Of a stretch of 64,000 nucleotides of DNA, positions 26,553 to 35,727 are shown in pieces. The DNA is taken from contig JAQDNC010000006.1 in the NCBI GenBank assembly GCA_027660625.1, positions 62,001 to 126,000 on the forward strand, in the 5' to 3' direction. This DNA comes from Coriobacteriaceae bacterium AM100-PB1-1D-6A. GTDB lineage: Bacteria; Actinomycetota; Coriobacteriia; Coriobacteriales; Coriobacteriaceae. The translations under genes were made by a program, and so were the position numbers. Under the pieces are notes generated by a model, which did no database searches, was not told the DNA's origin, and saw nothing but the letters and a program-made list of their open reading frames with translations. The first letter of the stretch is position 1. Each line of letters opens with the position of its first letter.

Positions 26553-28852
26553 GTGCGACCGAGCGCGAGCATGTGATGCCACCGCGCCCATTGATGCCGT
26601 GGGCGATAGCCCTTTGTGCCGGCTTGTGTGCGAGCTGTGGGTTAGTGCTTAACATGGCGGCCGATGCGCTGCTGGGAGAGCGGGCGGCGCCCGTCACATT
26701 GCTTATGGCCATTCCCTTCGCGGCTGCGACGTGCATCGTATTGGCACGGTCCTGTATGCGTCTTGTGCGGTGGAAGCGATGGCTGTATGCCGCGGCCCTT
26801 GGCCTCGTTGCGGGAGCGGTCGTGTCCGCGGCTTGGGCGATAGGAGCGCTACACGCATCGAGGGCACTGGATAATCGGGCTGCGAGCAGTCTTGAGTTTG
26901 TTGTGCACGGCGATCCGTCCATCAATGACGGTGTGTACTCCTATACCTGCGATGCGTTTGCGGGCGAAAAGCATTTGGGTCAGGTATGGCTGTCGTGCGA
27001 TCGTGAGCTCGGCGTCGGTTCGCATGTACGTGCTATCGGTCGAATTTCGCGCTTTGAGAATGATGCGTATGGGCGCTCACGCGTGCTTCGGGGCGAGCTT
27101 CGAAAGGTTAAAGTCGTCCGGTTGGTATCGATCGACGAGGGCCCTCCAGGCCCGTTGTCTTGGCTTCGAAACGAGCTCCTTGCCGTTATCGCGCCCGCGA
27201 CCGATCCAGCGCGCTCGCTCATTGCCGGCGTTGTCTGCGGACGCTCGGCCGAGCTGCGTGCCCAACCGGCGGGCGATTGGTTTTCGGTAACGGGCACCGC
27301 ACATCTTATCGCTGTCTCGGGTAGTCATCTTGCCATCGTGGGGTTTGTGATTGAGAGCGCCCTGCAAAAGACACGCCTCTCTCGTGGGCTGCAGCGGGGG
27401 CTGTTGGTGCTGGCCCTCGCTGCCTATGCCGTTTTTACGGGCGCTTCGCCCTCGGCCGTGCGCGCGTGCTGCATGGTGGCGGCGTCGCTTGTCGCCAACG
27501 GCGCCGGGCGTCGTCGGCATGGCCTCTCGGCTCTGTTCGTCACCATGGCAATCTTTGTGTTGCTGCGTCCGACGGTATTGTTCGAAATGGGTTTTCAGCT
27601 TTCGTGCGCCAGTGTCTTTGCCATCCTTTGTTTTTGCCCCTACGCCACCTACGCCTTGGGCGAGCTGGGCATGCCATCGGGTGTCGCCAGCGTTTTGTCT
27701 GTCACGCTGTGCTCGCAGCTGGCGACACTTCCCGTTACGATTCCCGCATTTGAGACGTTTTCGCTCATTGCCCCACTTGCAAATGCCGTGATCGGTCCGG
27801 TGATAAGCGTGCTGCTCGCTGTATCGGTTGTGCTGGTGCCCTGCTCGCTTGTGCCGCTGCTGCGTCACGGGGCGCTCGTGGTGCCCATGATTGTCGCCCG
27901 CTGTGCGCTGTTCTTTGAACAGCTCTTTGCTGCCGTTCCGGGCGCATCCGTAAGCGTGCCGCCCGATACGCCCTTGGTATATGTGGTGCCGTTCGCGCTG
28001 GTGGCCCTCTTGGTCTGGTGGCCACGCCCCCGCGCGCGGAGCATGGCAGCGGGGCTGCTGTGTTTAATGCTCGCAGCGGGTGTCCCGTATGTCTATTGGG
28101 ATCGATGTGCGCCGCCTTCGGTAACGGTCCTCGATGTTGGCCAGGCCGATGCGATTCTGGTTCGTCAGGGTGGCGCCGTGGCACTCGTCGACTGTGGGCT
28201 CGATGACCGCGTGGTGTCGGCGTTGGTTCGCAATAACGTCCACCATATCGACGCCGTCTTCGTGACGCATTGGGATGAAGACCATTGGGGCGGTCTTCCC
28301 GACGTACTCGATCGTTTTTCGGTTGGAACCATTGCGGTCGCGGCCGATGCACTTGACGGCGCGCCTACTGAGGTTCTGAATCGCCCGGGTGTAACGTATC
28401 GGCAGGTGGCTCGCGGAGACACGGTCGATATCGGCGCATTTCGGGCTCGTGTGATGTGGCCGTTTGACACGGTGGATGGCGAGGGCAATGAGGACTCTCT
28501 TGTTTTGCTGCTCTCCTACGCTCAGGAAGGCAAGAGCCTGCGTGTGCTCCTTACTGGTGACGCCGAGCTCGATCAGGAGCGCGAGTTTGTACAGGAGGTG
28601 GGCGATATCGATGTGCTCAAGCTGGGGCATCATGGCTCAAAAGTTTCCGTCGACACAGACCTGCTGGGCACGCTTAAGCCCGAGTTCTCTATCGCGAGCG
28701 CCGGCGAGGGGAATCGTTACGGCCATCCGTCGGATGCCTGCATCGATGCAGTTAAGGAAGCGGGTGGTGCGTTCGCATGCACCATCGAACACGGCGACAT
28801 TACCGTCACGCCGACTGCGAAGGGCTTTGCCATGCGATGCCAGCGACCGTGA
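26549..28852 (+). CDS. comEC: ComEC/Rec2-family DNA transport channel
   Basis: 767 residues, full length. N-terminal TMs and an extracellular DUF4131-like segment (to ~220), a competence domain with many TMs (ITGTAHLIAVSGSHLAI-like start, seen as TGTAHLIAVSGSHLAIVG; ~250-500), and a C-terminal metallo-beta-lactamase-like domain with VTHWDEDHWGG and KLGHHGSK. The complete channel suggests DNA uptake is possible or was recently functional. ATG 26549 overlaps the comEA TGA. holA follows after a short promoter-containing gap. Confidence 0.93.
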   Translation: MSATEREHVMPPRPLMPWAIALCAGLCASCGLVLNMAADALLGERAAPVTLLMAIPFAAATCIVLARSCMRLVRWKRWLYAAALGLVAGAVVSAAWAIGALHASRALDNRAASSLEFVVHGDPSINDGVYSYTCDAFAGEKHLGQVWLSCDRELGVGSHVRAIGRISRFENDAYGRSRVLRGELRKVKVVRLVSIDEGPPGPLSWLRNELLAVIAPATDPARSLIAGVVCGRSAELRAQPAGDWFSVTGTAHLIAVSGSHLAIVGFVIESALQKTRLSRGLQRGLLVLALAAYAVFTGASPSAVRACCMVAASLVANGAGRRRHGLSALFVTMAIFVLLRPTVLFEMGFQLSCASVFAILCFCPYATYALGELGMPSGVASVLSVTLCSQLATLPVTIPAFETFSLIAPLANAVIGPVISVLLAVSVVLVPCSLVPLLRHGALVVPMIVARCALFFEQLFAAVPGASVSVPPDTPLVYVVPFALVALLVWWPRPRARSMAAGLLCLMLAAGVPYVYWDRCAPPSVTVLDVGQADAILVRQGGAVALVDCGLDDRVVSALVRNNVHHIDAVFVTHWDEDHWGGLPDVLDRFSVGTIAVAADALDGAPTEVLNRPGVTYRQVARGDTVDIGAFRARVMWPFDTVDGEGNEDSLVLLLSYAQEGKSLRVLLTGDAELDQEREFVQEVGDIDVLKLGHHGSKVSVDTDLLGTLKPEFSIASAGEGNRYGHPSDACIDAVKEAGGAFACTIEHGDITVTPTAKGFAMRCQRP

Positions 28853-28860
28853 TGACATCG

Positions 28861-28890
28861 TTGGCGCGCGGTGGACCCCTGGGCTAAAAT
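28861..28890 (+). promoter_or_regulatory. promoter of holA
   Basis: TTGGCG (28861-28866), an 18-nt spacer and TAAAAT (28885-28890), 40 nt before the holA ATG. Confidence 0.55.
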
Positions 28891-28930
28891 GGCACGGTAC
28901 GAATTCGAGTGTGTGCGAGAGGGGAGCGCA

Positions 28931-29893
28931 ATGTCCGAAACCGGTCTGCTGCCGGCATATCTGATCGTCGGTACCGATGGGGTCAAGCGCGACCACGCCG
29001 TCTCGCGTATGAAAGCTCGCTTGGAAAAGTCGGGTATGGTTGAGTTCAACCTCGATGAACGCGACATGACGAAAGATCCCGATATCGAGTCGATCATCGG
29101 CTCGCTCAATACCTTTCCCATGGGCAGCGAGTTTCGCCTGGTGATCCTCGACGGCTGCTCCAAGCTTGCCAAGGCGGTCTCGGAACCGCTTGTCGAGTAC
29201 CTCGCAAGTCCCAGCCCCACGACGGTCTGTCTCATTATTGCCGACTCACTTGCCAAGAATACGCGCCTGTATAAGGCAATCGCCAAGATCGACAAGAAGG
29301 CTATCGTCGATTGTTCGGGTACCAAGCGCTGGGAACTGCCGCGCCGCGTTCAGCAGATGGCGACGCAGCGCGGTAAGTCCATCTCGACGGCTGCTGCCGA
29401 GGAGCTCGTCTCGCGCTCGGGCGAGAACACCCGCATGCTCGATAACGACTTGGCCAAGCTTGCCCAGATGGTCGAGGCGCCGCAAATTGAGCTTGCCGAT
29501 GTGGAGCGCTGGATCGTGCGCACGGCCGAAGTTCAGCCCTGGGACTTCCTCAATGCCGTCTCGGCCCGCGATATGCGCCGCTCGCTTGAGCTCTTTGGGC
29601 TGCTGCCCGCCAAGAGCTATGTGTGGACCTACACGCTGCTATGCGGTCGCATCCGCGAGTTGATCGTCGCCAAGGCGCTCGACTCTCGTGGGCAGGGGCG
29701 TGAGCTCGCCGCGACACTCAAGCTTCAGGCCTGGCAGGTCAAAAATCACCTGACCTGGGCACGCCGCTTTTCGATGGAGGAGCTTGTCGCTGCGCTCGAG
29801 GGCGCGGTCGATGTGGAGCTCGCACTGAAGGGTTCTGCCGATTCGGAGACCGCGCTTTTGCTCTGGATTACGAACATCTTGAGAAAATCGTGA
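28931..29893 (+). CDS. holA: DNA polymerase III subunit delta
   Basis: 320 residues. Clamp-loader subunit that opens the sliding clamp. The N-terminus AYLIVGTDGVKRDHAVSRM, VILDGCSKLAKAVSEPLVEY and a GRIRELIVAKAL helix in the C-terminal collar fit HolA/YqeN; delta lacks a functional ATP site, as here. ATG 28931 has GAGGGGAG just upstream; a longer in-frame start at 28871 overlaps the promoter and is rejected. holA-rpsT adjacency after comEC is typical of Gram-positives. Confidence 0.9.
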   Translation: MSETGLLPAYLIVGTDGVKRDHAVSRMKARLEKSGMVEFNLDERDMTKDPDIESIIGSLNTFPMGSEFRLVILDGCSKLAKAVSEPLVEYLASPSPTTVCLIIADSLAKNTRLYKAIAKIDKKAIVDCSGTKRWELPRRVQQMATQRGKSISTAAAEELVSRSGENTRMLDNDLAKLAQMVEAPQIELADVERWIVRTAEVQPWDFLNAVSARDMRRSLELFGLLPAKSYVWTYTLLCGRIRELIVAKALDSRGQGRELAATLKLQAWQVKNHLTWARRFSMEELVAALEGAVDVELALKGSADSETALLLWITNILRKS

Positions 29894-29942
29894 TGATACC
29901 TGCCTATTTGACAAATTCGTTCTATCCCTTTGAGGGGGAGCG

Positions 29943-29951
29943 TGCTATAGT
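29943..29951 (+). promoter_or_regulatory. extended -10 element of rpsT promoter
   Basis: TGCTATAGT, same as the rpmB element. A perfect TTGACA at 29908-29913 is too far away (32 nt) to act as its -35. Confidence 0.5.
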
Positions 29952-30026
29952 AGGCGCTTGCATGACCTCACCGTGTCTCAGAGGTGTCATACATTTTTTG
30001 CAAGGAACTCGAAAGGAACTCCAGAA

Positions 30027-30293
30027 GTGGCAAACATCAAGTCTCAGAAGAAGCGTATCCGCACCAATGAGGCAGCTCGCATGCGTAACAAGGCTGTCAA
30101 GTCCGAGCTCAAGACGCTGACCAAGCACGTCCAGTCCGCCGTCGCCGAGGGCGACGCCGAGAAGGCCCAGGCTGCCCTCAAGACCGTCACCAAGCGTCTC
30201 GACATGGCTGCCGCCAAGCATGTTATCCACAAGAACCAGGCTTCCAACCGCAAGTCCGGTCTTGCCAAGCTCGTGAACAGCATCAACGCCTAA
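30027..30293 (+). CDS. rpsT: 30S ribosomal protein S20
   Basis: 88 residues. Basic helical protein with [20 protein letters not shown] at the N-terminus and the [19 protein letters not shown] end of the family. GTG 30027 is chosen with AAAGGA (30012-30017) at 9 nt; the in-frame ATG 29958 would add 23 unrelated residues. Monocistronic with its own promoter and terminator. Confidence 0.96.
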   Translation: MANIKSQKKRIRTNEAARMRNKAVKSELKTLTKHVQSAVAEGDAEKAQAALKTVTKRLDMAAAKHVIHKNQASNRKSGLAKLVNSINA

Positions 30294-30329
30294 GTTGTAA
30301 ATTTCACACCACACAGATTACGCGCATAA

Positions 30330-30364
30330 ATGGAGCCTGTTTTATGGAACAGGCTCCATTTTTT
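30330..30364 (+). terminator. rho-independent terminator after rpsT
   Basis: Perfect 12-bp stem ATGGAGCCTGTT (30330-30341) / AACAGGCTCCAT (30348-30359), 6-nt loop, then a run of six T. Confidence 0.95.
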
Positions 30365-30367
30365 GTA

Positions 30368-30383
30368 CCGCTCGGGTAAGATA
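30368..30383 (+). promoter_or_regulatory. promoter-like motif directly upstream of lepA
   Basis: CCGCTCGGGTAAGATA contains a TAnnnT -10 (TAAGAT, 30377-30382). It ends 7 nt before the lepA ATG, so transcription would start at or next to the A of the ATG. The same CCGCTCGG-type sequence precedes dnaJ (34486) and spoVS (59428). Confidence 0.45.
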
Positions 30384-30389
30384 GTCCGC

Positions 30390-32201
30390 ATGAATACTTC
30401 AATTGACATTTCCCACATCCGCAACTTCTCGATCGTTGCGCACATCGACCATGGCAAGTCCACGATCAGTGACCGCATCCTCGAGCTCACCCATACCGTC
30501 GACGAGCGCGATATGGAGTCGCAGCTGCTCGACACCATGGATATCGAGCGCGAGCGCGGCATCACGATCAAGTCTAATGCCGTTCGCGTGTCCTATGACG
30601 CCGACGATGGTGAGACGTATCAGTTCAACCTGATCGATACGCCGGGCCACGTGGACTTTACCTACGAGGTCTCGCGTTCGCTTGCCGCCTGCGAGGGTGC
30701 GGTGCTTGTCGTCGACGCCACGCAGGGCGTCGAGGCGCAGACCGTCTCCAACGCGACGCTCGCCATGAACGCCAACTTGGATATCGTGCCCGCTATCAAC
30801 AAGATCGACCTGCCGTCGGCACACCCCGACGAGGTCAAGACCGAGATCGAGGACGACCTGGCGATCCCTGCCGACGATGCCGTATGCGTATCGGGCAAGA
30901 CCGGCGAGGGCATTCACGATTTGCTGGAGTCTATCGTCTTTTTGATCTCTCCGCCCAAGGGCGATGCGAACGCGCCGCTCAAGGCGCTTATCCTGGATTC
31001 GTATTTCGATGAGTACCGCGGCGTCGTTGCCACGGTCCGCGTCTTTGACGGCTCCATCAAGAAGGGCGATACCCTGCGCATGATGCAGGCAGAAGGTGAC
31101 TTCTTGGTCGACGGCGTGGGCGTCAAGCGTCCTGCCGAGACCCCGGTTGACGCACTGACGGTTGGCGAGGTCGGCTACGTGGTCACGGGTCTGAAGGATC
31201 CTGAGGCCGTGCACGTGGGCGATACCCTCACGTGGGCGTCTAATCCCTGCCCCGAGCCGCTTCCCGGTTACCGCGAGGCCAAGCCCATGGTCTATACGGG
31301 CCTGTTTCCGATCGACAACAAGGATTACGAGAACCTGCGCGACGCTCTCGATAAGCTGCACGTCAACGACCCGTCGTTGGTGTGGGAGCCCGAGACCTCG
31401 GTGGCGCTCGGCTTTGGCTTCCGCGTGGGCTTCTTAGGCCTGCTGCATATGGAAGTCGTCAAGGAGCGCCTGGAGCGCGAGTTCAACCTTGACCTCATTG
31501 CTACGAGCCCTTCGGTGGACTATCACGTCTATAAGACCGACGGCGAGATGATTGATGTTCGCAGCCCGCAGGATCTGCCCGAGGCTACGCGCATCGAGCG
31601 CATTGAGGAGCCTTACCTCAAGGCCAAAATTATCTGCCCGCCCGAGTATACGGGTGCCGTCATGCAGCTCGCTATCGAGCACCGCGGCATTACAACTGAC
31701 ATGATCCATCTCACGAGCAAATCGGTCGAGATGCGCTTTGACATGCCGCTCGCCGAGCTCATCCTGGACTTCTTTGACCAGCTCAAGAGTCGCACCAAGG
31801 GCTATGCCTCACTCGACTACGAGTTCAACGAGTACCGTCCCTCCGAACTCGTCAAGCTCGATATTTTGCTTTCGGGCGATGAGGTGGACGCGCTTTCGTT
31901 TATCGTGCACAAGGATAAGGCCTATGGCCTGGCCCGCGGCCTGTGTGACAAGCTCAAGGAAATCATCCCGCGCCAGCTGTTCGAGGTGCCTATTCAGGGC
32001 GCCATCGGCAACAAGATCATTGCCCGCTCTACCGTCAAGGCGCGTCGCAAGGACGTTTTGGCCAAGTGCTATGGCGGCGATATCTCGCGAAAGCGCAAGC
32101 TGCTCGAGAAGCAGAAAGAGGGCAAGAAGCGCATGAAGGCCATCGGTTCGGTCGAGGTCCCGCAGGAGGCCTTTATGGCGATCCTAAAGGTAGACGAGTA
32201 A
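30390..32201 (+). CDS. lepA: elongation factor 4 (LepA)
   Basis: 603 residues. Ribosome-associated GTPase with five domains. G1 AHIDHGKST (residues 17-25), switch [11 protein letters not shown]4 [11 protein letters not shown]-like domains in the middle and the LepA-specific C-terminal domain ([19 protein letters not shown] at the end). ATG 30390 has no SD; the -10-like TAAGAT 8 nt before it suggests a leaderless mRNA. An ATG at 30330 lies in the rpsT terminator and is rejected. dusB follows after 4 nt. Confidence 0.97.
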   Translation: MNTSIDISHIRNFSIVAHIDHGKSTISDRILELTHTVDERDMESQLLDTMDIERERGITIKSNAVRVSYDADDGETYQFNLIDTPGHVDFTYEVSRSLAACEGAVLVVDATQGVEAQTVSNATLAMNANLDIVPAINKIDLPSAHPDEVKTEIEDDLAIPADDAVCVSGKTGEGIHDLLESIVFLISPPKGDANAPLKALILDSYFDEYRGVVATVRVFDGSIKKGDTLRMMQAEGDFLVDGVGVKRPAETPVDALTVGEVGYVVTGLKDPEAVHVGDTLTWASNPCPEPLPGYREAKPMVYTGLFPIDNKDYENLRDALDKLHVNDPSLVWEPETSVALGFGFRVGFLGLLHMEVVKERLEREFNLDLIATSPSVDYHVYKTDGEMIDVRSPQDLPEATRIERIEEPYLKAKIICPPEYTGAVMQLAIEHRGITTDMIHLTSKSVEMRFDMPLAELILDFFDQLKSRTKGYASLDYEFNEYRPSELVKLDILLSGDEVDALSFIVHKDKAYGLARGLCDKLKEIIPRQLFEVPIQGAIGNKIIARSTVKARRKDVLAKCYGGDISRKRKLLEKQKEGKKRMKAIGSVEVPQEAFMAILKVDE

Positions 32202-32205
32202 GTCC

Positions 32206-33249
32206 ATGGCGCTTTCTGAATACAGCAAGCGTCTGCTGGGCGCCTATGCCGAGCAGCCGTTCCTTATGGCTCCCATGGCGGGCGTAACCGACCCCGCCTA
32301 TCGCATCATGTGTCGCCGCCGCGGTGCCAACCTTGCCTACAGCGAGATGGTGAGCGTTGCGGGCCTTGCCTATGCCAGCAACAAGACGTGGCGCCTGGTG
32401 TTGCCGGCCGACGAGGAGCAGCAGATCTGCGTGCAGCTCTTTGGTTCCAAGCCCGATCAGTTTGCGGGTGCCGTCGCTGCCGTCGAGGAACGCGTGGGCG
32501 ATCGCCTGTCATTGATTGATATCAACATGGCCTGTCCGGCTCGCAAGGTCGTTACCAAGGGCGAGGGCTCGGCGCTTATGCGTACGCCCGACCTGGCCGA
32601 GCAGATTGTCGAGGCAGCGGTGGGCGCGGCGCATGTTCCCGTGACCGTGAAGATTCGCAAGGGCTTTTACGCCGAAGACCGCAATGCCGCGACGTTTGCC
32701 CAGATGCTCGAGGGGGCAGGGGCAGCTGCGGTGGCGGTGCACGGCCGCTGTGCCACGCAGCTCTATACGGGCCAGGCCGATTGGTCGGTCGTCGATGAGG
32801 TGGCCGACGCCGTCGAGATTCCCGTTATCGGTTCGGGCGATGTGTTCTGCGCCGAGGATGCGGCGGAACGCCTGCGCAACTCGGGCGCCAGTGCCGTGTT
32901 TATCGCGCGCGGTATCTATGGCAACCCCTGGGTGTTCGGTGATGCTCGAGCCCTTGCACTCGATGGCACGCCAGTACCGGTGCGTAGCTCGGTCGAGCGC
33001 CTGGATGCCCTGCGCGAGCACCTGACGCTCACGCATGAGCTGTTGCCGCTTATGTCACGTGCCCGCACGTACGCGAGCTGGTATCTTAAGGGCATGCCCC
33101 ATGCCGCCGCCTGGCGCGCGCAGGTGGTGCGCTGCTCCACATACGAGGAGTTCATGGCATTGGTCGATGATATCGAGCGCGATGTGGTGGCCTGCGAGGC
33201 CGCGCTTGCCGCCGGCGAGTCGGTGCCCGCTCATCCGCTGGAGGCCTAA
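32206..33249 (+). CDS. dusB: tRNA-dihydrouridine synthase (DusB family)
   Basis: 347 residues. FMN TIM barrel reducing uridines in the tRNA D-loop. N-terminal FLMAPMAGVTDPAYR, catalytic cysteine in DINMACPARKVVTKGEGSAL, AVAVHGRCATQLYTGQADW and GSGDVFCAEDA phosphate-binding region, RGIYGNPW. The C-terminal helical domain is conserved. ATG 32206 is 4 nt after lepA. Start region lacks a strong SD, suggesting coupling with lepA. Confidence 0.95.
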   Translation: MALSEYSKRLLGAYAEQPFLMAPMAGVTDPAYRIMCRRRGANLAYSEMVSVAGLAYASNKTWRLVLPADEEQQICVQLFGSKPDQFAGAVAAVEERVGDRLSLIDINMACPARKVVTKGEGSALMRTPDLAEQIVEAAVGAAHVPVTVKIRKGFYAEDRNAATFAQMLEGAGAAAVAVHGRCATQLYTGQADWSVVDEVADAVEIPVIGSGDVFCAEDAAERLRNSGASAVFIARGIYGNPWVFGDARALALDGTPVPVRSSVERLDALREHLTLTHELLPLMSRARTYASWYLKGMPHAAAWRAQVVRCSTYEEFMALVDDIERDVVACEAALAAGESVPAHPLEA

Positions 33250-33251
33250 CG

Positions 33252-34484
33252 GTGGCCGTTACCGCGCTGTACGTCCACGTGCCGTTTTGCGCCCAAAAGT
33301 GCCGATACTGCGACTTTGACTCACGCAGTTTTGCTTCGTGCGACCTGAGTGCTGCGCTCGATGTCTATTTTGAGCAACTGTATGCGCGCCTCGATGCCTT
33401 TGGCGACGCAGGCGCGCTTGCGCAGGTCCGCACCGTCTATGTTGGCGGCGGTACGCCGTCGCTGGCAGGAGAGCGTCTGGTGGAGCTTGCCCGGCGTATT
33501 TGCATGTGGTGCAAGCCCGTTGAGTTTACCTGCGAGGCCAATCCCGAGTCGTTGACCGCCGGGCTTGCCACTGCGCTTGCCAAGGTCGGTGTCACACGCG
33601 TCTCTCTGGGAGTTCAAACCCTTGACAACGCCGAGCTTGCTGCGATTGGCCGTATTCACGATGCCGATCGGGCGCTCGCTGCCATCACGACGGTTAAGGA
33701 CGCTGGGCTCGATGTGTCCTGCGACCTGATGTGCGGACTTCCCGGGCAGACCGCCGTAAGCTGGCAACGCACGCTCGATGGCGTGCTGGCGGCGGCGCCG
33801 CATCATGTGTCGGTGTACCCGCTCACGCTCGAGGAGGGCACGCCGCTCTACCACATGGCGTGTCGCGACGAGTCGCTCGAGCCCGACGAGGATTTTCAGG
33901 CTGCGTGCATGGACGCGGCGCGTGAGTGCCTGGGTGCGGCCGGCTATCACCCGTATGAGGTGGCAAGCTACGCGCTCGACGGACATGAGTGTGCCCACAA
34001 CATTGCCTATTGGACAGGACGGGGCTATCTGGGCTTGGGCCGCTCTGCCGCCGGTATGCTCGACGCCGAGGATTTCGATCGCTTGGCCGGGCTGTTTCCC
34101 GACGTGCCTGCTCGCGGCGATGCGTATCGCGTGCGCTTGGTGCAACGCGACGACGCCGCGACGACGTTTGATGCCGAGTATCTGTCGCAGCGCGAGGCTG
34201 CGGCCGAGGATTTGATGCTCGCCTGCCGCATGACGCGTGGCATTGGGCCCGATCTGTTGGTTCGCTCGGCAAGCGTGATCGCTGCAGACGAGCTGGTGGC
34301 GGCCTGTGACCGTGCGCTCGAGTTGGGTCTTGCCACTTGGGTGCCCGATTATGTCGAGGGGCATGCGGGGTGCGTCGCCTCGAAAGACGTTATCGCAGGT
34401 CGTGCCCACGCCCGTTTAGCGCCCACCCACTTGGGCTGGCTCGATGGAAATGTGCTGTTCGAGCTGTTTTGGGGTCTAGCTTAG
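33252..34484 (+). CDS. hemW: radical SAM heme chaperone HemW-like protein
   Basis: 410 residues. Radical SAM cluster motif CAQKCRYCDF (Cys 13, 17, 20), then VYVGGGTPSL, FTCEANPESL, RVSLGVQT and CDLMCGLPGQT, typical of HemW. The family was long annotated as coproporphyrinogen III oxidase HemN, but this short form has CxxxCxxC without the extra HemN residues and is a heme chaperone. GTG 33252 is 2 nt after the dusB stop. In many bacteria it precedes hrcA-grpE-dnaK-dnaJ; here it precedes two dnaJ genes and no hrcA. Confidence 0.92.
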   Translation: MAVTALYVHVPFCAQKCRYCDFDSRSFASCDLSAALDVYFEQLYARLDAFGDAGALAQVRTVYVGGGTPSLAGERLVELARRICMWCKPVEFTCEANPESLTAGLATALAKVGVTRVSLGVQTLDNAELAAIGRIHDADRALAAITTVKDAGLDVSCDLMCGLPGQTAVSWQRTLDGVLAAAPHHVSVYPLTLEEGTPLYHMACRDESLEPDEDFQAACMDAARECLGAAGYHPYEVASYALDGHECAHNIAYWTGRGYLGLGRSAAGMLDAEDFDRLAGLFPDVPARGDAYRVRLVQRDDAATTFDAEYLSQREAAAEDLMLACRMTRGIGPDLLVRSASVIAADELVAACDRALELGLATWVPDYVEGHAGCVASKDVIAGRAHARLAPTHLGWLDGNVLFELFWGLA

Positions 34485-34485
34485 G

Positions 34486-34500
34486 CCGCTCGGGTAGAAT
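34486..34500 (+). promoter_or_regulatory. promoter-like motif upstream of the first dnaJ
   Basis: CCGCTCGGGTAGAAT with TAGAAT as TAnnnT -10 at 34495-34500, 43 nt before ATG 34543. Shares CCGCTCGGGTA with the lepA motif. Confidence 0.4.
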
Positions 34501-34542
34501 TACCGCAATATATACGCTGCTGTGAGCAGGAGGTTGCCGCGC

Positions 34543-35646
34543 ATGGCGACGATGAACGAAAAAGATTACTACGAGATTTTGGGTGTCTCCAAGGACGCCA
34601 CCTCGCGTGATATACAGAAGGCCTTCCAGCAAAAGGCCCGCAAGCTCCATCCGGACGTCAACAAAGAACCTGATGCCGAGGAAAAGTTTAAAGAGGTTTC
34701 CGAGGCCTACGCCGTGCTTTCGGACGAGCAGAAGCGTGCGCGCTACGACGCCATGCGCTCGGGCAACCCCTTCGCCGGCGCTCCTACGGCTTCGCCCTAT
34801 GGCGGCGGCTACGCCGGCAGCGCAGGCTATGGCAATCCCTTTGAGGGCGGCTTTCCCTTTGGTGGCGCCTGGGGCCAGCCGCGTCGCGGGCAGGCTGCCT
34901 ATAATCCCGAGAACGGCGCCAACGTGGTCGTCGATATCAAGCTCGACGCTAAGGAGGCCAAGGGCGGTGCCCGCAAGACCGTCCGCTATACGCGCTTCGA
35001 TACCTGTGGCCACTGTGGCGGCTCGGGTTCTGTTTCGTCCGAGCATGCACATACCTGTCCGAGCTGCGGTGGTCGCGGCCACATCGATGTCGACCTGTCC
35101 TTCCTGTTCGGTGCCGGCACGTTTCAGTCGGTCTGCCCCGAGTGCGGCGGTTCCGGTAAGGTCGTCGCCGACCCCTGCCCCGATTGCGGCGGCAGCGGCC
35201 GTGTCCGTGTGACCTCCGAGCAGACGATTGAGTTTCCTGCCGGTACGCACGATGGCGACGAGGTCCGCATTGGCGGCATGGGTCACGCCGGCACCAACGG
35301 TGCCTCGGGTGGCGATCTGGTCGGCCGCGCTCATGTCGAGGCCGAGCGTCTGGAGGGCAAGGCCCGTACCGGTTTTTACCTGATGGGCATCGTGGCGCCG
35401 TTTTTGGTGCTGTCGGCCATCTCGGGCGTGTTCTCGGCCTTTGCCGTGATGTGCTTTATTCCGTTTGCCATGGGCCTGTTCATGGTGGTCTCGGACGGCG
35501 TGCTGCACCGCAGCCTGCTGTGGTGGAAGCGCGGCGCGATGCAGTTTGCCAACGGTTTTGCCAACGGATTTATGTTTGCGCTCGTGTCGGTTTGGTTTGC
35601 GAGCTGCTCGCAACGTGCCATGCTTTCGCCCTACGCAATGCAATAA
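34543..35646 (+). CDS. DnaJ-type co-chaperone with C-terminal membrane helices
   Basis: 367 residues. J domain at ~5-70 with HPD at 36-38, Gly/Phe-rich linker at ~73-120, start of the first C-terminal beta domain, and a full four-repeat zinc region at 155-220 ([36 protein letters not shown]). The second C-terminal domain and dimerisation region of DnaJ are missing. Instead residues ~276-320 and ~338-356 are hydrophobic (two to three TM helices). It is probably a membrane-tethered DnaK partner. ATG 34543 has CAGGAGGT at 8 nt. A more canonical dnaJ follows 81 nt downstream, so this looks like a diverged duplicate. Confidence 0.85.
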   Translation: MATMNEKDYYEILGVSKDATSRDIQKAFQQKARKLHPDVNKEPDAEEKFKEVSEAYAVLSDEQKRARYDAMRSGNPFAGAPTASPYGGGYAGSAGYGNPFEGGFPFGGAWGQPRRGQAAYNPENGANVVVDIKLDAKEAKGGARKTVRYTRFDTCGHCGGSGSVSSEHAHTCPSCGGRGHIDVDLSFLFGAGTFQSVCPECGGSGKVVADPCPDCGGSGRVRVTSEQTIEFPAGTHDGDEVRIGGMGHAGTNGASGGDLVGRAHVEAERLEGKARTGFYLMGIVAPFLVLSAISGVFSAFAVMCFIPFAMGLFMVVSDGVLHRSLLWWKRGAMQFANGFANGFMFALVSVWFASCSQRAMLSPYAMQ

Positions 35647-35727
35647 CATCAACCCCTCTGTTTGCGGCCGGCCCAGCTTGGGTATAGGACGCACTGTGAC
35701 AATAATGAAAGTCGGAAGGATTCGGTC

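Noticed and set aside
29908..29913. TTGACA as -35 of the rpsT promoter
   Set aside because: 32 nt from the TATAGT -10, far outside 16-19 nt; no -10 at the right distance.
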